64,000 bases of DNA from Lujinxingia vulgaris (GTDB lineage: Bacteria; Myxococcota_A; Bradymonadia; Bradymonadales; Bradymonadaceae): NCBI RefSeq assembly GCF_007997005.1, contig NZ_VOSL01000053.1:62001-126000 (forward strand), written 5' to 3'. Shown here piece by piece: positions 45,186 through 56,122 of this stretch. The position numbers and the translations under genes were made by a program. Each line of letters begins with the position of its first letter. The first letter of the stretch is position 1. Under the pieces are notes generated by a model, which did no database searches, had not been told where the DNA came from, and was given only the letters and a program-made list of their open reading frames with translations.

Positions 45186-45215
45186 GCGCCGGCCGCTGCG
45201 ATCGGCGGCCGGCGC
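45186..45215. repeat. GC-rich hairpin after the NeuB-like gene
   Basis: GCGCCGGCCGC (45186-45196) pairs perfectly with 45205-45215 across an 8-nt loop, 8 nt after the stop codon. There is no T-run, so it may be a pause or processing site inside the cluster rather than a classic terminator. Confidence 0.6.
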
Positions 45216-45295
45216 CAGGACTGGCACCGGCACATCGGCGGTGACATGAGGACTCGCAACGTATCATCAGGGGCGGAAGGGGAGAGGGGGCGACG

Positions 45296-46051
45296 ATGAG
45301 TGAACGCGCAAAAGTGGTGGCAGTGGTTCAGGCGAGGATGAGCTCGGAGCGGCTCCCCGGGAAGGTGCTGATGCCCCTGGCCGGGCGACCGGCCCTCTGG
45401 CACATCATCGAGCGTCTCAAGCGGGTCTCACAGATCGATGAGATCATCATCGCCACCAGCGATCGCACAGACGACGACCCGATCGAAGCGCTCGTCAGCT
45501 GGCTGAACACCCCCGGGGTGCGCCTCTTTCGGGGCTCGCGCGATGATGTGCTCAGCCGCTTTTACCTGGCGCTTGCCCAGACCGAGGCTGAGGTCGTGGT
45601 GCGCATCACGGGCGACACGCCGCTGATCTGCGTGGAGCATCTTGAGCGCATGCTGACACATCTTCTGCAGAGTGACGCGATCGGCGTCGACGGGCATTTT
45701 GCCCGCACCGGCCTCACCTTAGGCTTTGGCAGTGAGGCGTACCGGGTGAGCGCGCTGGTCGATGCCCACCTTCTGGCGATGCGCCCCGAGGAGCGCGAGC
45801 ACGTCACGCTCTTTATCAAGGAGCGGCCCCGGGTCTACCCGGTCGAGTACCTCAAGCCCGACCCGGCGCTCTGCTCGGAGTTTCGGCTTACGATGGACTA
45901 CCCCGAAGACTATGCGCTTTTGCGCGAGATCTACGACGCGCTCTACCGCCCCGGCGACATCGTGGACTGCCGGCGGGTGTTGGAGTGGCTGCACCGCCGC
46001 CCGGACCTGGTGGAGCGCAACGCGCATTGCCTGCAGCGCAGCGCCCGCTGA
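45296..46051 (+). CDS. SpsF/CMP-KDO-synthetase-like cytidylyltransferase
   Basis: The 251-aa product starts VVAVVQARMSSERLPGKVLMPLAGRPALWHIIERL-type (in parts), the signature of the SpsF branch of CTP-transferases, with ATSDRTDDDPI, LFRGSRDDVLSRFYLA and RITGDTPLICVEHL following. The C-terminal LTMDYPEDYALLREIYDAL block is also typical. SpsF-like enzymes occur in spore-coat, flagellin and nonulosonate decoration loci and are predicted to make a CMP- or related nucleotide-activated sugar. A 117-bp gap with a GC hairpin separates it from the NeuB-like gene; a nearby GGAGAGGGGGCG supports the start. Two cytidylyltransferase-type proteins in one cluster suggest two activated sugars. Confidence 0.9.
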   Translation: MSERAKVVAVVQARMSSERLPGKVLMPLAGRPALWHIIERLKRVSQIDEIIIATSDRTDDDPIEALVSWLNTPGVRLFRGSRDDVLSRFYLALAQTEAEVVVRITGDTPLICVEHLERMLTHLLQSDAIGVDGHFARTGLTLGFGSEAYRVSALVDAHLLAMRPEEREHVTLFIKERPRVYPVEYLKPDPALCSEFRLTMDYPEDYALLREIYDALYRPGDIVDCRRVLEWLHRRPDLVERNAHCLQRSAR

Positions 46052-46102
46052 GGTCGGGGCGCCGAGCGAGGGTTGGGACCGAAAGGGGAGGTGGCCCGAC
46101 GC

Positions 46103-47092
46103 TTAAGTGTCGGAGGGCTGCGGCGTTGCTCCCGGCGTCGAGCCCACGGAGCGCAACACCGGGCGCGGTCCTCCGACCTCGGGCATCGTGGCGTTGAGGC
46201 TCAGGTAATGCTCGCGCAGCACCTCGCCAAGCTCGGCGTACCACTCCTGCGCCGGCGACGAGGCGCGCCACTGCAGGGTCAGCGTGCGTCCGGGCGGGGC
46301 GTCGCCAAAGCTGCGCGCGACCAGATCCTGGCCCGGGCGCACCTCCGCGCTCAGCGCGCTGGCCGGCAAGAGCGTGGCGCCCAGGCCGCTCTCCACCATC
46401 CGCACCAGCGTCGCGACGCTGGCAGCGGTCACCGTGGTCGCAGGCGGGCTTCCCGCCAGCCGACACACATCCATCGCCTGATCCCTCAAACAGTGCCCAT
46501 CCTGCATCAAAATCAGACTCGCCCCGGCGATCTCGTCGGTGGCGATGCGCTCCGGCGCGCTCAGCGCGTGCCCCGCCGGCGCCACGAGCACGAAGGGCTC
46601 CACGATCAGGTCCGGGCCGCCTAACCCCTGGTCGTCAAAGGGGCGCGCGAGCAACCCCAGGTCGATCGAGCCCAGGCGCAGCTCCCGCAAAAGATCGTCG
46701 GTCTGCAGCTCCTCGATCGCAAAGGCGACGTCGGGGTAAAGACGACGAAATTTCGCCAGCAGACCGGGCAGCCCGTAGGGCGCAATCGTAGGGATCACCC
46801 CCAGGCGCACCGTGCCCTGGCGCGTGCCGGCATACGCTCGCGCCGCCCCCACCAGCTCCTTCGCCTCCAGCAACAACCTCCTCGCCCGCTTCACCACCTC
46901 CTCACCCGCGCCCGTCAGGAGCACCCGCGGGCGCGCCCGCTCGAAGAGCTCCACGCCCAGCAGCTCCTCCACCTCGCGGATCTGCTTGCTAAGTGCGGGC
47001 TGGCTGACCGAACATACGCGCGCTGCTTCCACAAATTGTCCGGTGTCGGCCAGAGCCACGATGTACTCGAGTTGGCGAAGGGTGGGCAGCAT
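46103..47092 (-). CDS. oxyR: OxyR peroxide-sensing LysR-family regulator
   Basis: The 329-aa product has an N-terminal winged HTH (LRQLEYIVALADTGQFVEAA; VSQPALSKQIREVEELLGVELFER in parts) and a periplasmic-binding-type effector domain. The redox centre is intact: MQDGHCLRDQAMDVC places Cys201 and Cys210 as in E. coli OxyR Cys199/Cys208, which form a disulfide on H2O2 exposure. The C-terminal ~25 residues (GGPRPVLRSVGSTPGATPQP) extend beyond the usual length. It is divergent from katG, and a palindromic LysR-type box lies 6 nt upstream of its start. Confidence 0.95.
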   Translation of the reverse strand: MLPTLRQLEYIVALADTGQFVEAARVCSVSQPALSKQIREVEELLGVELFERARPRVLLTGAGEEVVKRARRLLLEAKELVGAARAYAGTRQGTVRLGVIPTIAPYGLPGLLAKFRRLYPDVAFAIEELQTDDLLRELRLGSIDLGLLARPFDDQGLGGPDLIVEPFVLVAPAGHALSAPERIATDEIAGASLILMQDGHCLRDQAMDVCRLAGSPPATTVTAASVATLVRMVESGLGATLLPASALSAEVRPGQDLVARSFGDAPPGRTLTLQWRASSPAQEWYAELGEVLREHYLSLNATMPEVGGPRPVLRSVGSTPGATPQPSDT

Positions 47093-47097
47093 CTGAT

Positions 47098-49449
<2,352 letters not shown>

Positions 49450-49513
49450 GTGCGACCGGGAGGGGTGATGCCCCTCTCAGCCGCATAAAATCAGGGCTTC
49501 GGGCCTGAACGAC

Positions 49514-49550
49514 AAACCCCTCGCCGCGGATGCGGCGAGGGGTTTTGTTT
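49514..49550 (+). terminator. Rho-independent terminator of katG
   Basis: AAACCCCTCGCCGC (49514-49527) pairs with GCGGCGAGGGGTTT (49532-49545) over a GGAT loop, followed by TGTTT. The remainder of the 382-bp gap 49450-49831 shows no credible gene. Confidence 0.9.
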
Positions 49551-49831
49551 AGAGGAGAAGGGTGAAAACAAGGAGGGGGGCGCCCAAACAGGCGTTGGAG
49601 GGATGAGTACAATCACGTGCTACGTGAAGGGCACTGGCTCTCTGCCAGAACGTCGCCACAAGTTTTTCGTCGAGGGCACCGACGTCCAAAATGTACGTGA
49701 AGGTATCGAAAGTAAACGTTGTGTTTCGTAGGAGAGGGAGGCTGGAGATGTTAGTCTCCCGCATACCTGTTTTGAGGTCTGACTCACTGGGAGTTGGCTG
49801 GATTTAGCATCCCATTCATAGGAGATGATTT

Positions 49832-50665
49832 ATGTTGAGTTCGAAACGGCCGGTAGGAACCACGATTCTTAATCGCCTGGTCGGGGTGGCCCTTTTAGCG
49901 ATGGTGGCCGGCTCGTTGGCCTGCAGTGATACCGCGGACGATGACCCTCCCGGAACGACGGACGAGAATGGAGAGAACGGAGACAACGGCGACGATAACG
50001 AGAACCCCGTAACCGGCACCTCGCGCTGTGAGCTGCTTCCCGGCGATGAAACCTCCGAAGAAGGCACGGTGGGCATCAACCAGCGCATCGACATCAACTC
50101 CGGCGCCGGTCTGGTCCGATATCAGAACGTCACGCAGATCAACGGGAATCTCTACATCTACCTGAACGAAGACGAGAGCGTGGACTGCGTCGAGTTCCCG
50201 AACCTGCGCGTGGTGACCGGTGTCATCAACATCATTGGCGCCGGTACCGCCGTGGAGACCGTGAACTTTCCCGTGCTTCAAAAAGCGGGCGGAGTTTCCA
50301 TCGATGAGGTCGATGTGGCCTCGGAGGTCTCGGTGCTGCGCGAGGTTCATATGGAGAATCTGCTGATCACGGAGATGCCCATGGCCGGCGGCCCCCGGAT
50401 TGGCGACATGCGCATCAGCAGCACCACCAGCCTGGAGACCTTCTCGGCGCCACTGCTCGAAACCACCGGTGACGTGTATGTCGGGGCCAACGACGCGTTG
50501 CAGTCCCTGGACCTGGCGAGCTTGAACGAGGCCTCTCGCCTCGCGTTCTTCCAGAACCCCGAGCTTTGTCTGAGCGCGATCAATGCACTCGTGGAACAGG
50601 TCGAAGAGGAGACGCCCTCGGTGAGCGTCGACGTTGACGCCAATAGCGGCAACGAGGGTTGCTGA
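49832..50665 (+). CDS. Lipoprotein with receptor-L/leucine-rich-like repeats
   Basis: ATG 49832 follows AGGAGATGATTT. The 277-aa product has a signal peptide with lipobox SLACSD, an Asn/Asp/Gly/Glu linker (GTTDENGENGDNGDDNENP), then short repeated strands: VTQINGNLYIYL, VDCVEFPNLRVVTGVINIIG, VETVNFPVLQKAGGVSID, LETFSAPLLETTGDVYVG and LQSLDLASLNEA. This pattern resembles the receptor L-domain/BspA-type LRR solenoid. Two or three Cys probably form disulfides. It should be a surface recognition protein; its position next to the toxin-immunity island is notable but may be coincidental. Confidence 0.83.
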   Translation: MLSSKRPVGTTILNRLVGVALLAMVAGSLACSDTADDDPPGTTDENGENGDNGDDNENPVTGTSRCELLPGDETSEEGTVGINQRIDINSGAGLVRYQNVTQINGNLYIYLNEDESVDCVEFPNLRVVTGVINIIGAGTAVETVNFPVLQKAGGVSIDEVDVASEVSVLREVHMENLLITEMPMAGGPRIGDMRISSTTSLETFSAPLLETTGDVYVGANDALQSLDLASLNEASRLAFFQNPELCLSAINALVEQVEEETPSVSVDVDANSGNEGC

Positions 50666-50872
50666 GATCATGATGGAATCCTCGCCGCCGTATCGTCACA
50701 TCGGCGGCGAGGATGTTGGTGACAGGCGCGCGGGGCGACGCGTTTACCGACGATGCGTGGATTCAGCCCGGGGATCTTGCTAAGCATGGGGCTTCTTTCA
50801 CAGCGCTCGGAACCTGCGGACAGAGGCACGTCCTGATCCGCGGCGAGCAAACCCCTGGTGGCGAGACGGCCG

Positions 50873-51451
50873 ATGAAACTCACATGCTCAAACATCGCGA
50901 AGCGCCGGAGGTTGCTCGTCCTGGTTCAGGCTCTCGTCTTACTCGGGATGGCGTCGTGCTACGACGGCCTACCGGACGACTACACCGCGACGGGGGAGGT
51001 GGAGTTCTATCCGAATGGCTCTGTGGTCACGCAGGAACTCTCCCAATGTGATGTGCGCTACCAGGGCGTCTACTTCACCTACGAGGAACCCTACGATCAC
51101 TATGAGTTTCACGTCTCCTGCTTCGACACGGGCTCGGTGGGATGGCGGCCGCCGGCAACACAAAGCGAGCTCGACGCGATGATTCGCGAGGGCGAAACGA
51201 TCGCCCTGGATGAAGCCTATGGCACGATCATCGAGTGCCGGGACGGCATCAGCCCCTGCGCCACCGCGTACCGGGAGTGCGTCTACGACAGCGCCGTCGA
51301 CACCGAGGGCTACAGCCGCCTGACCCGCTATTTTGTTGAGCGCGAGAACATCATCGACCTCGACGCCGCATGGACCTTTCACGCCTCGCACGAGTTCCAT
51401 ATTCCGGGGTGCATGAAAGGGTATGTGGAGTTTAAGGTGAATGTTAAGTAG
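50873..51451 (+). CDS. Hypothetical secreted lipoprotein (192 aa)
   Basis: ATG 50873 (MKLTCSNIAKRRRLLVLVQA) leads into a lipoprotein signal with lipobox GMASC. The mature part is acidic and Cys-containing (VEFYPNGSVVTQELSQCDVRY; VSCFDTGSVGWRPP; CRDGISPCATAYRECVYDS; HIPGCMKGYVEFKV), suggesting three disulfides. No family is recognised. The 207-bp gap upstream (50666-50872) shows nothing convincing. It is the last GC-rich gene before the AT-rich island. Confidence 0.72.
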   Translation: MKLTCSNIAKRRRLLVLVQALVLLGMASCYDGLPDDYTATGEVEFYPNGSVVTQELSQCDVRYQGVYFTYEEPYDHYEFHVSCFDTGSVGWRPPATQSELDAMIREGETIALDEAYGTIIECRDGISPCATAYRECVYDSAVDTEGYSRLTRYFVERENIIDLDAAWTFHASHEFHIPGCMKGYVEFKVNVK

Positions 51452-51492
51452 TGGCGGGTTGAACGTCGTATAAGAAGAACGAAGGTTCAGAT

Positions 51493-51996
51493 ATGCATAC
51501 AGGGCTTATGTCTACCGAACTCTTTTGTTATCGTGCCCGTGCCTTCTGTAACCTGATCGAAAATACAAGTCATTACGGACATAAGGAGCTGCAACACCTC
51601 GTGTCCGCGTTAGCCCTTTTGTACTCCGAAGCGAACCGGCTTATTCTCTGCGACGTCGACGAAGTGGACGACGAACAACAACCACCTTCAGTAAAACAGA
51701 CAGAGCGGGAAGTGATCGTCAACCGCATCACGGCGGCGTTACATCAAGAGTACTATCGAGTTGTCGATCCCCTCAATATTTATGAAAGCCCGGCACCTAC
51801 CATGAGCCAGATTTCTGATGATTTGACGGACATCTGGCAAGAGTTAACGATTGGATTAAGGTTGTGGGACCGGGTCAATGCCAAAGATCGGAGGCTGGCC
51901 CAATGGCACTGGGCATTCTCATTTTCGTCTCATTGGGGTCTACATGCCGTAAACGCGATAACTTATATGCATCACACTTTGGCGAGAATGCGCTAA
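51493..51996 (+). CDS. DUF5063-family protein, putative immunity protein
   Basis: ATG 51493 has GAAGG about 7 nt upstream. The 167-aa product has the DUF5063 pattern: an N-terminal helix FCNLIENTSHYGHKELQHLV, ALALLYSEANRLIL, the SDDLTDIWQELTIGLRLWD core and the C-terminal FSSHWGLHAVNAITYMHHTL. DUF5063 proteins commonly appear as single-gene immunity proteins beside polymorphic toxins. Codon use is visibly AT-richer than katG. No cognate toxin is adjacent, so it may be an orphan. Soluble and cytosolic, judging by the lack of a signal. Confidence 0.82.
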   Translation: MHTGLMSTELFCYRARAFCNLIENTSHYGHKELQHLVSALALLYSEANRLILCDVDEVDDEQQPPSVKQTEREVIVNRITAALHQEYYRVVDPLNIYESPAPTMSQISDDLTDIWQELTIGLRLWDRVNAKDRRLAQWHWAFSFSSHWGLHAVNAITYMHHTLARMR

Positions 51997-52296
51997 TGAG
52001 TTCAAAAACAATAATAGAATCGCAATAGGTATAAGGGGCAGTGGGCTTATCCGCTATGCGCTGAATCGCTAGTGTTGGAAGTGGTTATCCAGATGTCTGA
52101 GCTTCGTGTCAGCGAGTGATGAACACTATCTGTATTCCGGCGAGGATTGTTTTGGGTACAGGGAAATGAAGTTTGAGCGGTGGGGCTCAAAACAGTGTTA
52201 AACCCAAACGTGGCCCTGCAAGATAGAGTGTTTTAGCCGGTTGCGTCTTGTTTTTCGTGCATGGAAGTCTAAGGCCTAACGCGTGGGAGGGCGTCT
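51997..52296. other. 300-bp AT-richer gap without a gene
   Basis: I see no open frame with family likeness, no hairpin with a T-run and no repeat. The composition matches the surrounding immunity genes, so it may be the residue of a lost toxin or immunity gene. Confidence 0.4.
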
Positions 52297-52578
52297 TTGT
52301 CAAAACAAACGTTTCGCAAATATGAGCGGCTGAAAGGGCGAATTCGTGAAATCCTGGTTACGTATTGGGATCCATTAGGTGTGAATAAATACCCTCATGT
52401 CTGGGATGAATATGATCCCTATCTGTTCCGGATCTTTAAGCGGATTGAGGACGGATCTACCGAGGAAGACATCGCCAATTATTTGGTCAGCCTCGAAGTC
52501 CATAGTATGGGACTGTCGCCTGCCGATGAAGTGCGCGCGTCAGAGGCCGCGGTCCGCCTGGTGGCCCTATTGGACTAA
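52297..52578 (+). CDS. Small conserved protein, putative immunity protein
   Basis: A TTG start at 52297 follows GGGAGGG with good spacing. The 93-aa product carries ILVTYWDPLGVNKYPHVWDEYDPY and FKRIEDGSTEEDIANYLVSLEVHSMGL-type sequence (in parts), which resembles a widespread small family with a W-D-P-I-G-V...D-E-Y-D motif found beside toxin-immunity loci. It is helical, acidic and cytosolic. The next gene starts 4 nt after its stop, so the two may be co-translated. Confidence 0.75.
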   Translation: MSKQTFRKYERLKGRIREILVTYWDPLGVNKYPHVWDEYDPYLFRIFKRIEDGSTEEDIANYLVSLEVHSMGLSPADEVRASEAAVRLVALLD

Positions 52579-52581
52579 CGT

Positions 52582-53319
52582 ATGCTCGGACGAGTCATGG
52601 AGAGAACAATCCGAGAGTCTGGCTGCCTGGTGGCGCGATACACGGTCTGCTTCATCGCTTGCCTGGTGGTCTTCATACCCGGGAGTGCGTGGTCATTCAC
52701 GTCACAAACCTCCAATGCCCTGTTGGAAGATAGTCGTTTAAATCTAGACATTCTCGCGAACTCTTCCTCGTCCTTCTCCATCTATTCTAGGCAGGACTCG
52801 GCAAGCACCGAATTCAGCGACGCAAATCAATGTGTCGCGGGTGACGATTCGAACGAACCAGGGTGCGGATTTAGTACCGGTGCAATTGAGGGGCTTCTCG
52901 GGTGCGCGGGGGCAGGCACGATCGCGTTTTACGGCATTCCTGGCGCAATTATCGCGATCCCGGAGTGGGGGCGCTTTATCAATGCCGGAGTGTTTTCGCT
53001 CTGGTCGCTCGCTCCAATCGTGAGTTTCGCTACTGCCATGATCGCGCCCGGGAGTCTCAGTCGTTTTAAGGTGCTCGCTGTGCACACTCCCGTTCTCTTG
53101 GGGAGCGCCGGGATGATCTATTACAACCTCGGCGTCGCTCAGAAACATCCGGTCTGGGCACGGTCTTTGGTTCAGCTGGGTGGCGCGCTTGGGATTGGAG
53201 TTGCATATATGTATGCGTGGTCCTCGGTCGTAGATCGTTGGGGAGGAACTCACGCAGAGGACTCGGGATTGAAGATTCACGCCAGTCCGGTGAGGGTGGA
53301 TGTGATGTACCGTTGGTGA
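52582..53319 (+). CDS. Exported or membrane protein, unknown, in the immunity island
   Basis: ATG 52582 (or ATG 52597) begins a 245-aa product with an N-terminal hydrophobic segment (YTVCFIACLVVFIPGSAWSF) that reads as a cleavable signal. A Ser-rich stretch follows, then three or four hydrophobic helices (AGAGTIAFYGIPGAIIAIP; GVFSLWSLAPIVSFATAMIA; PVLLGSAGMIYYNLGVAQ; LGGALGIGVAYMYAW). No family is recognised. A membrane location next to immunity-type genes is compatible with immunity against a periplasmic or membrane-active toxin, but this is inference. Confidence 0.65.
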   Translation: MLGRVMERTIRESGCLVARYTVCFIACLVVFIPGSAWSFTSQTSNALLEDSRLNLDILANSSSSFSIYSRQDSASTEFSDANQCVAGDDSNEPGCGFSTGAIEGLLGCAGAGTIAFYGIPGAIIAIPEWGRFINAGVFSLWSLAPIVSFATAMIAPGSLSRFKVLAVHTPVLLGSAGMIYYNLGVAQKHPVWARSLVQLGGALGIGVAYMYAWSSVVDRWGGTHAEDSGLKIHASPVRVDVMYRW

Positions 53320-53469
53320 ATGGTTGTTTTGATAGGTGATGCGGGTTTTGTCGCGTTCATGTTTTCAAATGAAAGTCGTTTTAGCACTGCGATCGATGGA
53401 GGCCCGCTGGCTCGAATCGTATTTAAAGTTCGTTTATCTGAAAATTGTGATCCATTCTCGACATCACCC

Positions 53470-54870
53470 TCATAGGACTTGTGGGTCTGAATGAGACAAC
53501 CAAGTCCTCGCCGCCTCGCGAACATTCGCGTACTCGCACGTATCAAGCGACATTTCGCGAATGCGCGCGGCGACGACCGGGTCGCACTTCACGAGTGTCA
53601 TGGCGAGTTCACGGACTTCGTCGTTGCTGTCCCATAAGGATTCTCGTCCGAGGTCTACGCCGGCCTCGCTGCCGCTTGCTTTAAGGGCTTTAAGTACTCG
53701 GGGGCGGGCCTGGCAGTAGGGGAGTTGGTAGAAGGCGCGCGTTAGGAGATCTGTTGAGCGTGAGTCGGCGATGGAGGCCAATGCGTCGATCATGGTGCAA
53801 GCTCTGTAGACCCCAGGGTCGCCAGCTTCGCCTTCCAAGGCTGCCAACAACGCGTCTTCCACCATCGCGCGTTCGGCGGGAGTAGCGTGGCACTCCAGGA
53901 TACGGTATGCCGCCATGCGACGTGCGCCCGGGGAGTTCAACCACTCTCTGGCGAGTGGGAGGGTGACAAAGCCGGGAAGTCCTTCGAGGTAACGAAAGTA
54001 GAAAGGGCGGAGTGCCGTACTTTTGGACGTTGGACCTCCGGGGTCGCGCTTCAAGGCGCGACAAACCTCGTTAAGAATCGTGGTGTTGTGTTGTCGGCCG
54101 AGTACACGAAACGCAGCTCCGATGACGAAGCGATCAGAACTCCGCGTCGCGGCGATGAGGAGCTCGACACTTGCTGAATCCCTGCGACTTTCAAGGAGAG
54201 GAATCGTGTTGAGGTAGGTTTGCGGGCTGAGCTGCCGAAGGAGCGCTTCCGTGCTCATCGAAGCGTCTGGCATGGTGTCGGCGTGTTCTTGCATGCGTTC
54301 ATCGTGCCTGCGACGCACAGACGCTGCGATGCGATGATGACGAGCGCTTAGAGCTGCCCACCGCTCCAGACGTCTCTCATCGTATGGGTCGATCAGGTCT
54401 TCAAGCTCGTGATCGTCCAAATTCTTGCTGGCTTTCATGAGCTCGGTGTTGGTCAGAATGACCATGTTGTACTCGGATTCCATCTCGACCACGGTGCTGA
54501 ATATGCTTCGCCAGTCTGGGCTGTGAAGCAGTGTCGAAACCTCTGCCCGCGCCTCGGTACTACCGCGAGCGGCGAGTTCGGCGAGCACCCATGCAGCAAG
54601 GGAGGGTACATCTGTTTCGTACGAAGGATTCGTACGGTAGATTGCTGCGACCGATGATGGGCAAACGTTGAGCTCGATGGACAATCGAGCGTAGTAGCGT
54701 TGGCGGTCTTCGAGCTGCGGATCCCATCGTGGGTCGTGTTCGATGCATTGAAGTAAGAGGTCGGATGAACCAGGAGTGTTCAGCGCATTAAGAAACCCTC
54801 GGCCTTGCCCGCGCTGCAGCTGGCCCAGGAGGGTGTCGTGATGAGCGATCGGGGTGTCTGTGAAGCTCAT
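53470..54870 (-). CDS. HEAT-repeat-like protein, unknown
   Basis: ATG 54870 (MSFTDTPIAHHDTLLGQLQR) is the first ATG; an in-frame TTG at 54960 would extend it by 30 residues. The 466-aa product is helical with HEAT-like repeats in the C-terminal half: SVELLIAATRSSDRFVIGAA, EAGVDLGRESLWDSNDEVRE and LAMTLVKCDPVVAARIREM. Similar HEAT-like proteins occur near type VI secretion and polymorphic toxin genes, but no specific family is named. It is the only minus-strand gene in the island and is divergent from the gene at 54936. Confidence 0.75.
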   Translation of the reverse strand: MSFTDTPIAHHDTLLGQLQRGQGRGFLNALNTPGSSDLLLQCIEHDPRWDPQLEDRQRYYARLSIELNVCPSSVAAIYRTNPSYETDVPSLAAWVLAELAARGSTEARAEVSTLLHSPDWRSIFSTVVEMESEYNMVILTNTELMKASKNLDDHELEDLIDPYDERRLERWAALSARHHRIAASVRRRHDERMQEHADTMPDASMSTEALLRQLSPQTYLNTIPLLESRRDSASVELLIAATRSSDRFVIGAAFRVLGRQHNTTILNEVCRALKRDPGGPTSKSTALRPFYFRYLEGLPGFVTLPLAREWLNSPGARRMAAYRILECHATPAERAMVEDALLAALEGEAGDPGVYRACTMIDALASIADSRSTDLLTRAFYQLPYCQARPRVLKALKASGSEAGVDLGRESLWDSNDEVRELAMTLVKCDPVVAARIREMSLDTCEYANVREAARTWLSHSDPQVL

Positions 54871-54935
54871 GTAGTCAGGCAAAAGAATCTCGGCCGAAGG
54901 CTGTTGGGTGATGACGCGGGGAAGGTGGTGACGGG

Positions 54936-55415
54936 ATGTTTTGGGGGAAGAGAAAGTCAATGAGAGCGAATAGTCTCAAGCCCGATGAGGGTTCGCAACA
55001 GTCGGGATTTGACATGAGTGAAAGTGGCAATCAAAAACTATTACGGGCCATGATGACTGTTGAGTTGTGGGTTTATCGCGAGAACATTTTAAATACACTC
55101 GAACTCATTGCCGATGGCCCGGGCCAACGCGAGTATCAGCGTCAAGTGCCCTTTGTGAGTGTGCCAGCCGAGTTGTTCAACCAGTGGGATGACTTTTACT
55201 ATCCTGACGATGACCATTTCCGTGAGGCGTTTTCTGACCTTAAACTAATTGTGCTTTCGACGTTTGATAGAGTTTTCAACGATGTAGCTGATGCGACCGC
55301 GCAAGAGCTTGCTCTACTCGACGAGTTTATGAAGATGGAAGCGTGTAAGACGCTTTCTTTTGCGGCGAGGGAGGCGTTGAGTCGCATTGAAAAGGTTGGG
55401 GATATCCAGGCGTAG
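54936..55415 (+). CDS. Hypothetical protein, putative immunity protein (159 aa)
   Basis: ATG 54936 (MFWGKRKSMRANSLKPDEGS) or ATG 54960 are possible starts. The product is soluble, acidic and helical (QKLLRAMMTVELWVYRENIL; VSVPAELFNQWDDFYYPDDD; LKLIVLSTFDRVFNDVADAT; LLDEFMKMEACKTLSFA). No family match is recalled. The AT-rich codon use, small size and position between immunity genes suggest immunity, with low certainty. It is divergent from the HEAT-like gene, with 65 nt between the two starts. Confidence 0.68.
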   Translation: MFWGKRKSMRANSLKPDEGSQQSGFDMSESGNQKLLRAMMTVELWVYRENILNTLELIADGPGQREYQRQVPFVSVPAELFNQWDDFYYPDDDHFREAFSDLKLIVLSTFDRVFNDVADATAQELALLDEFMKMEACKTLSFAAREALSRIEKVGDIQA

Positions 55416-55530
55416 GAGGATGAACGAAATGGCTGAGATAAAACTGATTTTTTAAATATGTAGGCTGAACACGTGGACATCGGTAAGTGAATGTTTGAAA
55501 GTATTCGGCATTAAATGAAAAGAGGGTTTA

Positions 55531-55908
55531 ATGAAAGCAGCCTTGATTAATTATCATAGCCCTGATGTGGATGATCTTGACTCCTGGGAGCCAGAACAAA
55601 GCGATTGCTTTGGGTTTCTTCTCGAAGTGGAGATTGGGATAAGCTTTGAAAAAGGAGCAGATGTTTTCCAGTTCATGGTGTGTACGCCTCGATGGTTGGA
55701 GGAAAACTATAAGAAGGAGAAGGTGGTTTCCTTAAGGGGGTATATAGTAGTGTTTCGCTACGACTTATATGAGATTGTTAGCTGGATCGATAACTTGATC
55801 GATAAGGCGGCCGGAGATGACTGGGAGTCGATTGCGACCTGGATCGGACGTTATGGGCTCTGGGAGTTCACGGACCATGATACACAACCCGTTTTGTTCC
55901 CAGGGTGA
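55531..55908 (+). CDS. Imm8-family immunity protein
   Basis: The 125-aa product has the Imm8 N-terminal pattern (MKAALINYHSPDVDDLDSWE), the SDCFGFLLEVEIGISFEKGAD block and FQFMVCTPRWLEEN, where the V-C-T-P-x-W-L motif is diagnostic. Imm8 proteins neutralise contact-dependent or type VI polymorphic toxins of several kinds. GAGGG precedes the ATG. The neighbouring genes lack a toxin domain, so this is an orphan or second-line immunity gene. Cytosolic. Confidence 0.88.
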   Translation: MKAALINYHSPDVDDLDSWEPEQSDCFGFLLEVEIGISFEKGADVFQFMVCTPRWLEENYKKEKVVSLRGYIVVFRYDLYEIVSWIDNLIDKAAGDDWESIATWIGRYGLWEFTDHDTQPVLFPG

Positions 55909-56122
55909 TCAAACGCCATTGTGCAAACAATGCATGATCAATATAAATCGATAATAATGATAAGAATTTGCTTGCCTTGCGCCGCTAAGTTGACGCGATG
56001 CCGGCTCCGTGATGTACTCGTCATAGATTAATTTCTTGGCGGAAAATTTTTTTGTTGATAAATGTTGCTCGCAGGATCTTCGAGAACACGTCGTTGCAGT
56101 AAGTTGATTTGGAATTCATTTC

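Noticed and set aside
46103-47092. CysB/other LysR regulator instead of OxyR
   Set aside because: The GHCLRDQAMDVC redox segment and divergence from katG identify OxyR specifically.
49549-49764. 71-residue minus-strand open frame after katG
   Set aside because: No ribosome-binding site or similarity, and it overlaps the katG terminator.
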